DNA of 49,662 bases from Pseudomonadota bacterium (GTDB taxonomy: Bacteria > Pseudomonadota > Alphaproteobacteria > Rhizobiales > Hyphomicrobiaceae): contig JAEYPL010000231.1 of the NCBI GenBank assembly GCA_023410905.1, positions 1 through 49,662 of the forward strand, written 5' to 3'. The notes under the pieces are model-generated. The model was not told the DNA's origin and did no database searches. It saw only the letters and a program-made list of their open reading frames with translations. Numbering within the stretch: position 1 is the first letter of the stretch; every line of letters begins with the position of its first letter. The position numbers were made by a program, and so were the translations under genes. This document shows positions 41,560 to 49,318 of this stretch, one piece after another.

Positions 41560-43152
41560 GTGAGCGAGACTGTGAAGGAAACATCCGCAGCCGGCTGGAA
41601 GCCGGAGCTCGATGAGCTGCAGCTTCGTCGATCCGAGGCAAAGCGTCTCGGGGGTCCGGAAGCCGTCCAGAAGCATCATGACCAGAATCGCCTCACGATC
41701 CGCGAGCGCATCGACGGTCTGGCGGATGCGGGTTCCTTCCGGGAAGTGGGCGGTTTGACGGGGCAGGGTCGCTACAGCGACGGCAAGCTCACGGGCGTCA
41801 CGCCGGCGCCGTACGTCATGGGCCTCGCCAGCATCGATGGCCGGCCCGTCGCGCTCGGCGGCGAGGATTTCACGATCCGCGGCGGCACGAGCTGGTCGGG
41901 CGATCGCAAGAAGGGTGGCCAGGGTGGCTTCATCGAGGATCTGGCTGCGAGCTATCTCATTCCGCTCGTCAATCTGATCGACGGCTCGGGCGGCAGCGTC
42001 ACGTCGATCAATCGGCGCGGCCATTCGGTGTTTCCGGGTGTGCATGGTTTCGAACGCTCGGTGGAGCTCATGGGCAAGGTGCCCGTGGTCAGCGCCGTGC
42101 TCGGCACCGCGGCGGGCGGCCCGGCTGGGCGCGCGATCCTCTCGCACTGGTCTGTGATGGTGAAGGGCACGTCGCAGGTATTTGCCGCCGGCCCGCCGGT
42201 CGTCGAGCGCTCGCTCGGCCAGAAGATCAACAAGGAGGAGCTTGGCGGCGCGGACATTGCCGTCGATCACGCGGGCACGATCGACAACCGTGCCAAGGAC
42301 GAAGCCGAGTGCTTCGCAATGATCAAGCGCTATCTCTCCTACATGCCGCAGAACGTGTGGGAGATGCCGCCGACCGTCGATATCGGTGATCCGGCTGATC
42401 GTACGGAGGATGCGCTGGCGTCCATCGTGCCGCGGGATCGGCGTCGGCCGTACAACATGCGCAAGCTCATCGAACTCGTTGCCGACAAGGGCAGCATCTT
42501 CGAGATCCAGCCGACGTACGGCAAGGCGCTGATCACGGCGTTTGCCCGCATGAACGGCAAGGTCGTCGGCATCCTCGCCAACAATCCGATGGTCTACGGC
42601 GGTGCGATGGATGTGCGCGCGGCGCGAAAGCAGACGCACTTCATCGAGCTCTGCGACAGCTTCCACATTCCGCTCGTCTTCTTCGTCGATGTGCCGGGCT
42701 TCATGGTCGGGAAAGACGCGGAGGCCGCAGCAACGCTGCGCGAGGGTATGCGCGCTGTCTACGTCGCCTTGCAGGCGAGTGTGCCGATGTTCACGGTCGT
42801 GGTGCGCAAGTGCTACGGCATGGCCGGCATGGGCGCGACCGACAAGAACGGCCTCGATTTCAAGATCGCGTGGCCTTCCGCGGAATGGGGCTCGCTGCCC
42901 ATCGAAGGCGGTGTCGCGGCTGCATTCCGCCGCGAGATCGCCGCCGCTCCGGATCCGAAGGCGCGAGAGCGCGAGATCGAGTCGGAGTTGCGCAGCATGG
43001 CGTCGCCCTTCAGGACCGCCGAAGCTTTCGGTGTGGAAGACATCATCGATCCACGCGAAACGCGCGCCTACCTGTGCCGCTTCATCGACGCAGCCCAGGG
43101 ACGCATTAAGACAACACTTGGACCCAAGGCACGGTACGGCGTTCGCCCGTGA
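41560..43152 (+). CDS. Acyl-CoA carboxylase carboxyltransferase subunit, second copy
   Basis: A 530-residue PccB/MccB-like carboxyltransferase. The opening WKPELDELQLRRSEAKRLGG and HHDQNRLTIRERIDGLADAG are typical. The N-terminal half has VALGGEDFTIRGGTSWSGDR and LIDGSGGSVTSINRRGHSVF, and the C-terminal half has FEIQPTYGKALITAFARMNG, KVVGILANNPMVYGGAMDVR, FHIPLVFFVDVPGFMVGKDA and KCYGMAGMGATDKNGLDFKI. Translation begins at a GTG (41560) with GGAGG upstream. The active-site loop differs from that of the first copy (for example SGGSVTSINRRGHS instead of SSGARMPDHMGSRG), so each may act on a different acyl-CoA, or the two may form a mixed complex. It ends 57 bases before the transporter genes. 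Confidence 0.92.
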   Translation: MSETVKETSAAGWKPELDELQLRRSEAKRLGGPEAVQKHHDQNRLTIRERIDGLADAGSFREVGGLTGQGRYSDGKLTGVTPAPYVMGLASIDGRPVALGGEDFTIRGGTSWSGDRKKGGQGGFIEDLAASYLIPLVNLIDGSGGSVTSINRRGHSVFPGVHGFERSVELMGKVPVVSAVLGTAAGGPAGRAILSHWSVMVKGTSQVFAAGPPVVERSLGQKINKEELGGADIAVDHAGTIDNRAKDEAECFAMIKRYLSYMPQNVWEMPPTVDIGDPADRTEDALASIVPRDRRRPYNMRKLIELVADKGSIFEIQPTYGKALITAFARMNGKVVGILANNPMVYGGAMDVRAARKQTHFIELCDSFHIPLVFFVDVPGFMVGKDAEAAATLREGMRAVYVALQASVPMFTVVVRKCYGMAGMGATDKNGLDFKIAWPSAEWGSLPIEGGVAAAFRREIAAAPDPKAREREIESELRSMASPFRTAEAFGVEDIIDPRETRAYLCRFIDAAQGRIKTTLGPKARYGVRP

Positions 43153-43209
43153 GCGCAGACCGCAAAAGCAAAGAGCCCGCCACGGGCCATCACATGATGG
43201 GAGAACGCC

Positions 43210-44199
43210 ATGAAGTGGATGAAGTTTGCGACATTGTCTGCCTTTGCAGCCGCCGTGCTCGCGAGTGCGCCGGTCGCTCATGCGCAGGAAAAGGTGAAGG
43301 TGCGGTTCGGCATCCTCACCACGGCCTCGCAGGCCGCGTTCTATGTGGGAGCCAAGAAAGGCATCTTCGAGAAGTACGGCTTCGATGTGGAAGTGAGGCC
43401 GCTGGCGACGGGCGTGCAAGCCAATCAGGCGCTTGCCGCGGGCCAGGTGGATTGGTCGGGTGGTGGCGTCGAGTCCACGGTCGTTGCGTGGGCCAACAAG
43501 CTGCCGTTCAAGGCCTACTCGATGTATGCCAAGGGCGGTGACTCCTACGGCGTCCTTGTGCGCAAGGAAGCCAACATCAAGTCAGCCGCCGATCTCAAAG
43601 GCAAGCGCGTGGCCGTGCCGCAGGGAACGGCACCCGCACAAGGCCTGAGCCAGCTCATCCAGCAGGCTGGTCTCCCGCGTGACGCCGTCAATCGCGTCAA
43701 CGCAACCTACGGCAACATGGGCCAGATGCTCATCCAGGGCGCGGTCGATGCCATGGTCGGGCTCGAGCCATTCCTCACGCTCACCGAGGAGAAGATGGCT
43801 GGCGAAGCGCAGATGCTCATGCGCCTCGGCAAGGTCGTGCAGGGTGGCGGCTTCTTCCTCATCAGCGATGCCTGGGCGGCTCAGAATCCGACCAAGGTGA
43901 AGGATGCCGTGGCGGCGCTCTGGGAGTCGCAGCAGTGGGTTCGCCAGAACGCCAAGGAAGCAGCGCAGATCGAAGCGGAGTTCCTGAAGGTCGAGCCGCG
44001 CATTGTCGAGGTCACGTTCAAGTGGCTCAACTATGATCCGCTGATCGACGATTTCACCGCGAAGTCTCTGGTCGCGACCGCCAAATACCTTGCGGCCGAG
44101 AAGTTGACGCCTGTCGAGGTCAACCCGGATGACCATCTGGCGGAGTTCAATCGCATTGTCGGCGAGGCCAAGGCTAAGCACGGTGCATTGCTCAAATGA
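43210..44199 (+). CDS. NitT/TauT-type ABC transporter substrate-binding protein
   Basis: A 329-residue periplasmic protein of the SsuA/THI5/NMT1 family. A Sec signal (MKWMKFATLSAFAAAVLASA, cleavage after AHAQ near residue 26) is followed by KVRFGILTTASQAAFYVGAK and KGIFEKYGFDVEVRPLATGV, the sequence pattern of binding proteins for sulfonates, nitrate, aromatic acids and pyrimidine precursors. Later blocks are AADLKGKRVAVPQGTAPAQG and YNPLIDD-like LNYDPLIDDFTAKSL. The gene starts 57 bases after the second carboxyltransferase; GGGAG precedes the ATG. Because it lies in the same operon as a CoA-transferase and a carboxylase, the ligand is probably an organic acid and not a sulfonate. Confidence 0.92.
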   Translation: MKWMKFATLSAFAAAVLASAPVAHAQEKVKVRFGILTTASQAAFYVGAKKGIFEKYGFDVEVRPLATGVQANQALAAGQVDWSGGGVESTVVAWANKLPFKAYSMYAKGGDSYGVLVRKEANIKSAADLKGKRVAVPQGTAPAQGLSQLIQQAGLPRDAVNRVNATYGNMGQMLIQGAVDAMVGLEPFLTLTEEKMAGEAQMLMRLGKVVQGGGFFLISDAWAAQNPTKVKDAVAALWESQQWVRQNAKEAAQIEAEFLKVEPRIVEVTFKWLNYDPLIDDFTAKSLVATAKYLAAEKLTPVEVNPDDHLAEFNRIVGEAKAKHGALLK

Positions 44200-45002
44200 T
44201 GAAGGCTGACGTGTCGGAGATCCTGGTCGCCCGTGAGATCTCGAAAACCTACTTCGATCCGACGTTCGGCGAGAACGTTCATGCACTGGACGCCATCTCG
44301 CTGAGCATCAGGGCGCACGAGTTCGTGTCGGTCATCGGTCCCTCGGGCTGTGGGAAGTCGACCTTCCTGCGCATCGTGGCGGGCCTCGACCGGCCGACCG
44401 GCGGCGAGATCAGGGTGTCCGGCAACAAAGTCATGGGACCGGGCGCCGATCGCGGCATGGTCTTCCAGGAGTACGCACTGCTGCCCTGGAAGACCACGCA
44501 GGCGAACGTGGAGTTCGGCCTGAGACTCAAGGGCGTCGCGCGCGTAGAGCGTGCGCGCGTCGCCCACCGCTTCATCGATCTGGTCGGCCTCTCGGGCTTC
44601 GAGAACAAGTATCCGCATCAGCTTTCGGGTGGCATGAGGCAGCGTGCGGCAGTTGCTCGCGTGCTCGCCAACAATCCGACGGTCTTGCTGATGGACGAGC
44701 CGTTTGCTGCTGTCGATGCCATGACACGGCAGAGGCTCCAGGAAGAGCTTACGGTCATCACGAAGACGGAGCGGACGACGGTGCTGTTCGTGACGCACGC
44801 GATCGACGAGGCCGTGTTTCTCTCCGACCGCGTGGTTGCTCTTTCGGGGAGGCCGGGGCGTATCGTGGCCGATATCGCTATCGATCTGCCACGCCCGCGC
44901 CAGTGGAGCGAGCTCATTCGAGATACTCGTTTCCAGCAGTACCGTGATCTGCTCACGGCCAAGATCGAGCGAACCGGCGGACATGCGGAGGCACACTCGT
45001 GA
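44196..45002 (+). CDS. NitT/TauT-type ABC transporter ATPase
   Basis: A 268-residue ATPase (SsuB/TauB type). Walker A is IGPSGCGKSTFLRIVAGLDR, the signature LSGGMRQRAAVARVL, Walker B VLLMDEPFAAVD, and the switch histidine is in LFVTHAIDEAVFLSDRVVAL. The Q-loop and ALLPWKTTQANVEFGLRLKG fit the family. The start ATG at 44196 overlaps the binding-protein stop (ATGA); a second ATG follows directly and could also be used. The stop overlaps the permease GTG (GTGA). Confidence 0.94.
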   Translation: MMKADVSEILVAREISKTYFDPTFGENVHALDAISLSIRAHEFVSVIGPSGCGKSTFLRIVAGLDRPTGGEIRVSGNKVMGPGADRGMVFQEYALLPWKTTQANVEFGLRLKGVARVERARVAHRFIDLVGLSGFENKYPHQLSGGMRQRAAVARVLANNPTVLLMDEPFAAVDAMTRQRLQEELTVITKTERTTVLFVTHAIDEAVFLSDRVVALSGRPGRIVADIAIDLPRPRQWSELIRDTRFQQYRDLLTAKIERTGGHAEAHS

Positions 45003-45814
45003 CGACGCTTTCACATGCGCGGTGGTCGCCGCTCGGCATGACGAAAAATCTTGTGCGGGAGCTGCTGCCGTTTGCTGCCGGCATTGCGGTCTGGCAACTC
45101 CTGTCATCGCTCAATATCTGGCCGCCGGTGCTGTTTCCCTCGCCGCTGCAGGTCTTCCACGCCTTTGTCGCGGATCTCGGATCCGGCGCCCTGCTGACCA
45201 GTCTCGGTGTCAGCCTGAAGAGCCTGGGGTTGGGCTTCCTGGTCGGCGCAGTCATCGCCATCCCGCTCGGCTATCTCATGGGCCTCAACCGGGCGAGCCG
45301 CGACTTCTTCGATCCTCTCGTCAATCTTCTGCAGGCGATCCCGGGACTCGCATGGATACCGTTCGCCATCCTCTGGTTCGGTCTCGGCCAGGGCGCGGTG
45401 ACCTTCATCATTGTGATGTCGGTGTTCTTTCCGGTGCTGCACAACCTGCTGACCGGCATTCGTACCGTTCAGCCTGTATTGATTGAGGCCGTCCAGACGC
45501 TCGGTGCCAAGCGCATGGACGTCATCACGCACGTGATTTTTCCTGCAACGCTGCCGAACCTGATGACCGGCATTCGCCTGGGTATCGCTTTCGGTTTTCG
45601 TTCGCTTGTCGGCGGTGAGATGATCGCCAGCACTGACGGCATCGGCTATGCGATCTTCAATGCTCAGCAATACTTCCAGTCGGCGCGCATCGTCGTCGGC
45701 ATGCTGGCCATTGGCATCACATGGTTGATCATGGATCGCTTCATCCTGCGTCCCATCGAACAGCGGACGACCATGCGGTGGGGCCTCATGCGTGAGGGGC
45801 TCGAGAATACGTGA
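44999..45814 (+). CDS. NitT/TauT-type ABC transporter permease
   Basis: A 271-residue inner-membrane permease (SsuC/TauC type) with about six helices: ELLPFAAGIAVWQLLSSLNI first, then LGLGFLVGAVIAIPLGYLMG and so on. The cytoplasmic EAA loop is VQTLGAKRMDVITHVIFPA, with the family-typical GIRLGIAFGFRSLVGGEMIA following. The GTG start at 44999 overlaps the ATPase stop. It is the last gene of the operon and is followed within 1 base by a perfect hairpin. Confidence 0.93.
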   Translation: MTTLSHARWSPLGMTKNLVRELLPFAAGIAVWQLLSSLNIWPPVLFPSPLQVFHAFVADLGSGALLTSLGVSLKSLGLGFLVGAVIAIPLGYLMGLNRASRDFFDPLVNLLQAIPGLAWIPFAILWFGLGQGAVTFIIVMSVFFPVLHNLLTGIRTVQPVLIEAVQTLGAKRMDVITHVIFPATLPNLMTGIRLGIAFGFRSLVGGEMIASTDGIGYAIFNAQQYFQSARIVVGMLAIGITWLIMDRFILRPIEQRTTMRWGLMREGLENT

Positions 45815-45839
45815 ACACGAGCCGCTCTCCGGCTCGTGT
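45815..45839 (+). terminator. Terminator hairpin of the carboxylase-transport operon
   Basis: Perfect 10-base stem ACACGAGCCG/CGGCTCGTGT with a 5-base loop, beginning directly after the permease stop codon. A G-rich run, not a T-tract, follows. It closes the operon that began at the GntR gene. Confidence 0.75.
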
Positions 45840-45975
45840 CGTTGGGGGGAACGGGTAGTTATGCGGTGTGCGATTGTTGGCGGCTGTTGTGTGTCCCCCG
45901 TCAGAACCTGCCCAACAGTTTCTCGTGATCGCGTAAGAGAGGGTTTCCGGCTCATCGTAACCCGAGGAAGGGACG

Positions 45976-46155
45976 GTGAGACAGCGAGGCAAACTGGCTC
46001 CGCAGAGCGCGGAGGAGAGCGTCAGGTACATCCGGCGAGCCACCAGGCGAGACTTTTCGATTGAGGAGAAGTTCCGCATCGTCCTCGAAGGCCTGCGCGG
46101 CGAAGAGAGTATTGCGGAACTCTGCTGCAACGAGGACATCGCACTCTACTACTGA
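45976..46155 (+). pseudogene. IS3-family transposase orfA, N-terminal remnant
   Basis: From a GTG at 45976 the frame reads RQRGKLAPQSAEESVRYIRR followed by RRDFSIEEKFRIVLEGLRGE and ESIAELCCNEDIALYY. This is the helix-turn-helix start of an IS3-family orfA ('s-x-EEKirIVLEGLRGEesIaaLCRREgIaqs-YY'). It stops at 46153-46155, just where a different IS terminus begins, so the TGA is supplied by the inserted DNA. The rest of orfA and all of orfB of this element are absent. The GTG start is uncertain because the promoter and left end were not identified. Confidence 0.78.
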
Positions 46156-46193
46156 CCTGAGCCCCAATTTTCATCCAGTGATGAGTAGGGACC
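46153..46193 (-). repeat. Probable terminal inverted-repeat end of an IS3-type element
   Basis: The sequence TGACCTGAGCCCCAATTTTC and the following ATCCAGTGATGAGTAGGGACC looks like the right terminal end of an IS3-type element whose orfB remnant lies just to the right on the minus strand. A second copy of the core CTGAGCCCCAA occurs at 46208-46218. The element's other end has been lost, so the exact terminus cannot be confirmed. Confidence 0.55.
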
Positions 46194-46225
46194 TGTGTTG
46201 GATTGCTCTGAGCCCCAACGTACCC

Positions 46226-46477
46226 TCATTCGAAGCTGGAGTTTTCGGCCTTTTTCGCCGCTGACGGGCTGGTAGCGCCAGCGGGATTGAGTAACGAGAT
46301 CGGGACCTTGTTCTCGATCGCGCCATGCGGTCTCACCTCGTTGTAGTCTCTACGCCAACATTCAAGCTTTTCTCTCGCGTCTGCCAGCGTCATGAACCAA
46401 AGCGCATTCAGGCATTCGGCGCGCAGTCGGCCGTTAAACGCCTCGATGAACGCGTTATTCTGTCGGCTACCGGGACG
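46226..46477 (-). pseudogene. IS3-family transposase orfB, C-terminal remnant
   Basis: Reading leftward to a TGA at 46226-46228, the frame encodes RPGSRQNNAFIEAFNGRLRA then ECLNALWFMTLADAREKLEC and WRRDYNEVRPHGAIENKVPI followed by SLLNPAG. This is the end of the DDE integrase domain, with the catalytic Glu in FIEAFN, and the classic C-terminus of IS3-family OrfB. About the first three quarters of the protein is missing; similarity fades upstream of RPG at about 46477. The opposite orientation to the orfA remnant shows that two different insertions contributed to this patch. Confidence 0.82.
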
Positions 46478-46522
46478 CGGCCGCAGCTCATTGGTTTCAG
46501 CATTGAAAAATGGGGAGAAAAC

Positions 46523-46549
46523 TCGCAGGTTCGAATCCTGCCCGGTGCG
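46523..46549 (+). pseudogene. 3' fragment of a tRNA gene (T-arm and acceptor strand)
   Basis: GCAGG-TTCGAAT-CCTGC (46525-46541) is a perfect T-arm with the invariant TTCGAAT loop, followed by CCGGTGC and G, which would be the 3' acceptor strand and discriminator base. The matching GCACCGG acceptor start, the D-arm and the anticodon arm are not present upstream, and no CCA follows. GCACCGG-type acceptors are usual for alphaproteobacterial tRNA-Arg, so this is probably the 3' end of such a gene. 3' tRNA ends are typical integration sites, which suits its position beside IS remnants. Confidence 0.65.
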
Positions 46550-46585
46550 ATTTCTATAAATTATTGAACCGGTTGCGAAAATTCG

Positions 46586-46662
46586 TGGCGATCCCGGCAG
46601 GATTTGAACCTGCGACCCCCAGATTAGGAATCTGGTGCTCTATCCGGCTGAGCTACGGGACC
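46586..46662 (-). tRNA. tRNA-Arg (anticodon CCU)
   Basis: A complete 77-base tRNA on the minus strand with encoded CCA. The acceptor pairs GGTCCCG with CGGGATC (one G-U pair), the D-arm carries GCTC/GAGC, the anticodon stem CCAGA/TCTGG holds the loop TTCCTAA (anticodon CCT), and the T-arm is GCAGG-TTCAAAT-CCTGC. It reads the rare AGG arginine codon. Confidence 0.95.
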
Positions 46663-46727
46663 AGATGCCGCTCCGATCGATCGGGCGGCCGAAGGCCGGC
46701 CACACTTGCGCGTTTCCTGAGCCGAGG

Positions 46728-47567
46728 TCAAGACGCGGGGAGAGGGCCACCCACCCGGTCGTCCGCGACCACGACGACTGCGCGGAATGCGTGCCACGTC
46801 GCGTGCCCGATCAGGGGAAAGAGCAGCACCAGGCCAAGGAAGAGCGTAGCGCAGCCGAGAGCCATGAAGCCGCCGATGAGCCCCGCCCAGAGGAGCATCG
46901 GCTTTGGATTTCGGCGCACGGCCGCGAGGCTCGTAACTGCCGCCGAGATCGCGTCCATGCGATGCACGAGCAGCAGCGGCACGGCGACGACTGATACGGT
47001 GTAGACGGTCGCCGCGAGCACGCCGCCGACCAGCGATCCGACGATGAGCAGCCCGAGTCCTGCCGGCGTGAACAGCAGGCGCGAAAGAAACTCGGATGGC
47101 GGCGGCAGGCCAGCACCGCCGAGGAAGAGCACGAGCAGGATGAAGGCCAGCTCGAGCCAGACCAGAAATATGACCATGAGGCCGACGCCGAAAAAGCCGA
47201 GCTGGCCCTTGGCGCTGAGGCCCGCACCGACCACATCGGCAAGCTCGATGGGCTCGCCCGTTTCGAGCCGCCTGCTCGTTTCGTAGAGGCCGACCGCGAG
47301 CAGCGGGCCGACAAGCATGAAGCCGCCGGCCAGAACCGGCACCAGCGATTGCCAGCGCGCCAGGGTCAACCCGACCAGGAGCCCACCGGCGACGATGGCA
47401 AATACGGCCCCATAGACGAGCGAAATGTGCGGCACGCGCCACATATCGTTCCAGCCAGCCGCGAGCCAGGCCCATGGAGCGTCAAAGGGCACATTGCGGA
47501 TCGTGACCGCCGATCGCGCGATGGCCGGCGGGGCGGCCGCGCGTTCCAGCACTATGTCTCGCGTCAT
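46728..47567 (-). CDS. DUF2189 integral membrane protein
   Basis: A 279-residue polytopic membrane protein with about six helices, matching the DUF2189 family, whose function is unknown. The N-terminal cytoplasmic segment ends in the conserved VTIRNVPFDAPWAWLAAGWN DMWRVP-type stretch, followed by helices beginning ISLVYGAVFAIVAGGLLVGL and VPVLAGGFMLVGPLLAVGLY, then an ETSRRLETGEPIELADV loop that is a family hallmark. Later comes a VPLLLVHRMDAISAAVTSLA segment. It stands alone on its strand next to tRNA-Arg and divergent from the ThDP gene. Nothing in the sequence shows a substrate or partner. Confidence 0.88.
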   Translation of the reverse strand: MTRDIVLERAAAPPAIARSAVTIRNVPFDAPWAWLAAGWNDMWRVPHISLVYGAVFAIVAGGLLVGLTLARWQSLVPVLAGGFMLVGPLLAVGLYETSRRLETGEPIELADVVGAGLSAKGQLGFFGVGLMVIFLVWLELAFILLVLFLGGAGLPPPSEFLSRLLFTPAGLGLLIVGSLVGGVLAATVYTVSVVAVPLLLVHRMDAISAAVTSLAAVRRNPKPMLLWAGLIGGFMALGCATLFLGLVLLFPLIGHATWHAFRAVVVVADDRVGGPLPAS

Positions 47568-47820
47568 CCGAAGCGGCTCCTCCCAGCGGACACGGACCTC
47601 GATTTTCCTAACCTATGCCCCGTGCGCACGCGACAGCGCTTGATGGAGATCAATCCTCAATCCCAATGGAACGCCCACGGAGCCGCGCCGCGGCTGCATG
47701 GGCGTGCGCGACAGCATGGCTTGCCCCTCGGAGTGCGATCGCGCAATTCTATGACTCTCGAGCCGCAGTCCACAATGCCGACGGCCGAACGGCCGCGCTT
47801 TCCGGGAGAGCTGAGACGCC

Positions 47821-48399
47821 ATGCCCCTCGACCGCAACCACGCCGTTCCTGCCCTCATCGGCGCGCCCGATGATTTCCTGATGATCGCCGGCCTCGCCGG
47901 AACCGCCTATGAGCTCGCCGCCATTACCGATGACGGCGACAACCTGTACGCCCTCGGCGGCGCCATGGGGGCCGCGCTCTCCATGGGCCTCGGCCTCGCG
48001 CTCTCGCAGCCGAAGCGACGCGTGCTCGTGGCAACCGGGGACGGCGAGTTGCTGATGAACGTCGGCACACTCGCCACCATCAGCGTGATGCAACCGGCGA
48101 ACCTCTCTATTCTCTGCGTCGACAACGGCCACTACGGCGAGACGGGCTTCCAGCGGAGCCACACCAGCCTCGGCGTGGATCTCGAGCAGATGGCGATCGG
48201 TGCCGGCATCGGCTCGACCATGACCATCGAGCGCGAGGATCAGCTCCCGGCCGGCGCGCGGATGCTGCGCGAGAGCAATGGTCCCTGCTTCGTCCTCCTC
48301 AAGGTCTCGACCGCCGATCCGCGCAAGGACAAGCTTTCGCTCGACGGTGGCGCGAACCGCGTGCGCTTTCGTCACGCCATACAGCGCGCTTCGGGCTGA
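47821..48399 (+). CDS. ThDP-binding half-enzyme (sulfopyruvate/phosphonopyruvate decarboxylase beta-like)
   Basis: A 192-residue protein equivalent to the C-terminal, thiamine-diphosphate-binding domain of decarboxylases such as sulfopyruvate decarboxylase beta (ComE) or phosphonopyruvate decarboxylase. The ThDP motif runs from GDG (73-75, VATGDGELLMNVG) to DNG (101-103, LCVDNGHYGETG). Before it lie ALGGAMGAALSMGLGLALSQ and after it PCFVLLKVST, both typical of the fold. The alpha-type pyrimidine-binding partner domain (~160 residues) is not encoded upstream or downstream in the window, so the enzyme would need a partner from elsewhere or has been trimmed. The ATG at 47821 follows GGGAGAG. An HpcH/HpaI aldolase gene starts 71 bases downstream, suggesting a shared 2-oxoacid substrate. 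Confidence 0.83.
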   Translation: MPLDRNHAVPALIGAPDDFLMIAGLAGTAYELAAITDDGDNLYALGGAMGAALSMGLGLALSQPKRRVLVATGDGELLMNVGTLATISVMQPANLSILCVDNGHYGETGFQRSHTSLGVDLEQMAIGAGIGSTMTIEREDQLPAGARMLRESNGPCFVLLKVSTADPRKDKLSLDGGANRVRFRHAIQRASG

Positions 48400-48470
48400 G
48401 GCCTGAACGCGCGACTACGAACGACAAGAACACGACCGGCCAACGAGCCATCCCGGGAGGAAACGAAGAC

Positions 48471-49244
48471 ATGGCCCGCAAATCATTGCGCCAGCGCGTG
48501 CTCGCCGGAGATACCGTGCTCGGCAGCATGATGTTCGAGCTGCTCTCGCCCGGCGTTCCGCAGCTTCTTGCGCACGCGGGCGCCGAGTACGTCATCTACG
48601 ATATGGAGCATACGGGCACGTCGCTCGAGACCATCAAGGCGCAGATTGCCTATTGCCGCGGGTTGCCGATCGCTCCCATGGCGCGCGTGCCGCGGGGCGA
48701 GTACCACTTCCTTGCCCGCGCGCTCGACATCGGCTGCCATGGCGTGATGATCCCGATGGTGGAGAGCGAAGCGCAGGCGCGTGCGATCGTCGAGGCCACG
48801 CACTATCCACCACGCGGCCGGCGCGGAGCGGCCTTCGGCTTCGCCCATGACGACTACGCGGCAGGCGATCCCAAGGCCAAGATGCGGGCGGCGGATGCTC
48901 GCACGCTCGTTATCGCGCAGATCGAGACCGAACGCGGCCTCGAGCAGGTCGAGGCCATCGCCGCCGTCGAGGGCATCGATGTGCTGTGGGTCGGTCACTT
49001 CGATCTGACGAACTTCCTCGGTATTCCGGGCGAGTTCGACAATCCGAAGTATGTGAAGGCCGTCGAGCGCATCGTGGCCGCCGGGCGCAAGAACAAGAAG
49101 GGCCTCGGCTTCATGGCCGCGAGTGCCGACTGGGCGCGGCAATACAAGAAGCTTGGCTTCAACATGCTGGCGGCAGGCCCCGACCAGGCGCTGTTGGTGG
49201 CGGGCGTGAGCGGCATCCTCGCGAGTGTGGAGGATGCGGGATGA
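48471..49244 (+). CDS. HpcH/HpaI family class II aldolase
   Basis: A 257-residue metal-dependent aldolase of the 2-dehydro-3-deoxyglucarate/4-hydroxy-2-oxovalerate type, producing or using pyruvate-like enolates. Catalytic landmarks: H47 in YDMEHTGTSLE, R72 in ARVPRG, metal ligands E152 (IAQIETERGLEQV) and D178 (VGHFDLTNFLGIPG), and the GRRGAAFGF segment. The N-terminal VLGSMMFELLSPGVPQLLAH is typical. GGGAGGAAA precedes the ATG at 48471. VGHFDLT is a variant of the usual IGPxDLS. It may act on the product or substrate of the preceding ThDP enzyme. Downstream genes are coupled by ATGA and GTGA overlaps. Confidence 0.92.
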   Translation: MARKSLRQRVLAGDTVLGSMMFELLSPGVPQLLAHAGAEYVIYDMEHTGTSLETIKAQIAYCRGLPIAPMARVPRGEYHFLARALDIGCHGVMIPMVESEAQARAIVEATHYPPRGRRGAAFGFAHDDYAAGDPKAKMRAADARTLVIAQIETERGLEQVEAIAAVEGIDVLWVGHFDLTNFLGIPGEFDNPKYVKAVERIVAAGRKNKKGLGFMAASADWARQYKKLGFNMLAAGPDQALLVAGVSGILASVEDAG

Positions 49245-49318
49245 CGATCGAGATTAACGAACGACACTCTCACGTCGTCGAGCTCGATTCCTATGCGCAG
49301 GCGGCCCCGCAAACGTGA
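49241..49318 (+). CDS. Possible 25-residue coupling ORF
   Basis: An ATG at 49241 overlaps the aldolase stop (ATGA), and the ORF's own stop overlaps the GTG of the next gene (GTGA). It encodes MTIEINERHSHVVELDSYAQ plus five residues. No family is recognised. It may be a real small protein, a leader that couples translation of the transporter to the aldolase, or chance. Confidence 0.35.
   Translation: MTIEINERHSHVVELDSYAQAAPQT

Noticed and set aside
39866..41641. 591-codon open frame on the minus strand
   Set aside because: Antisense to the biotin carboxylase, with no recognised domain and no ribosome-binding site; a GC-skew shadow.
41479..43419. 646-codon open frame on the minus strand
   Set aside because: It lies antisense to the biotin carrier, second carboxyltransferase and binding-protein genes, whose proteins are clearly recognisable. 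The antisense protein is Arg/His/Asp-rich without any family motif, as expected for the complement of GC-rich coding DNA.
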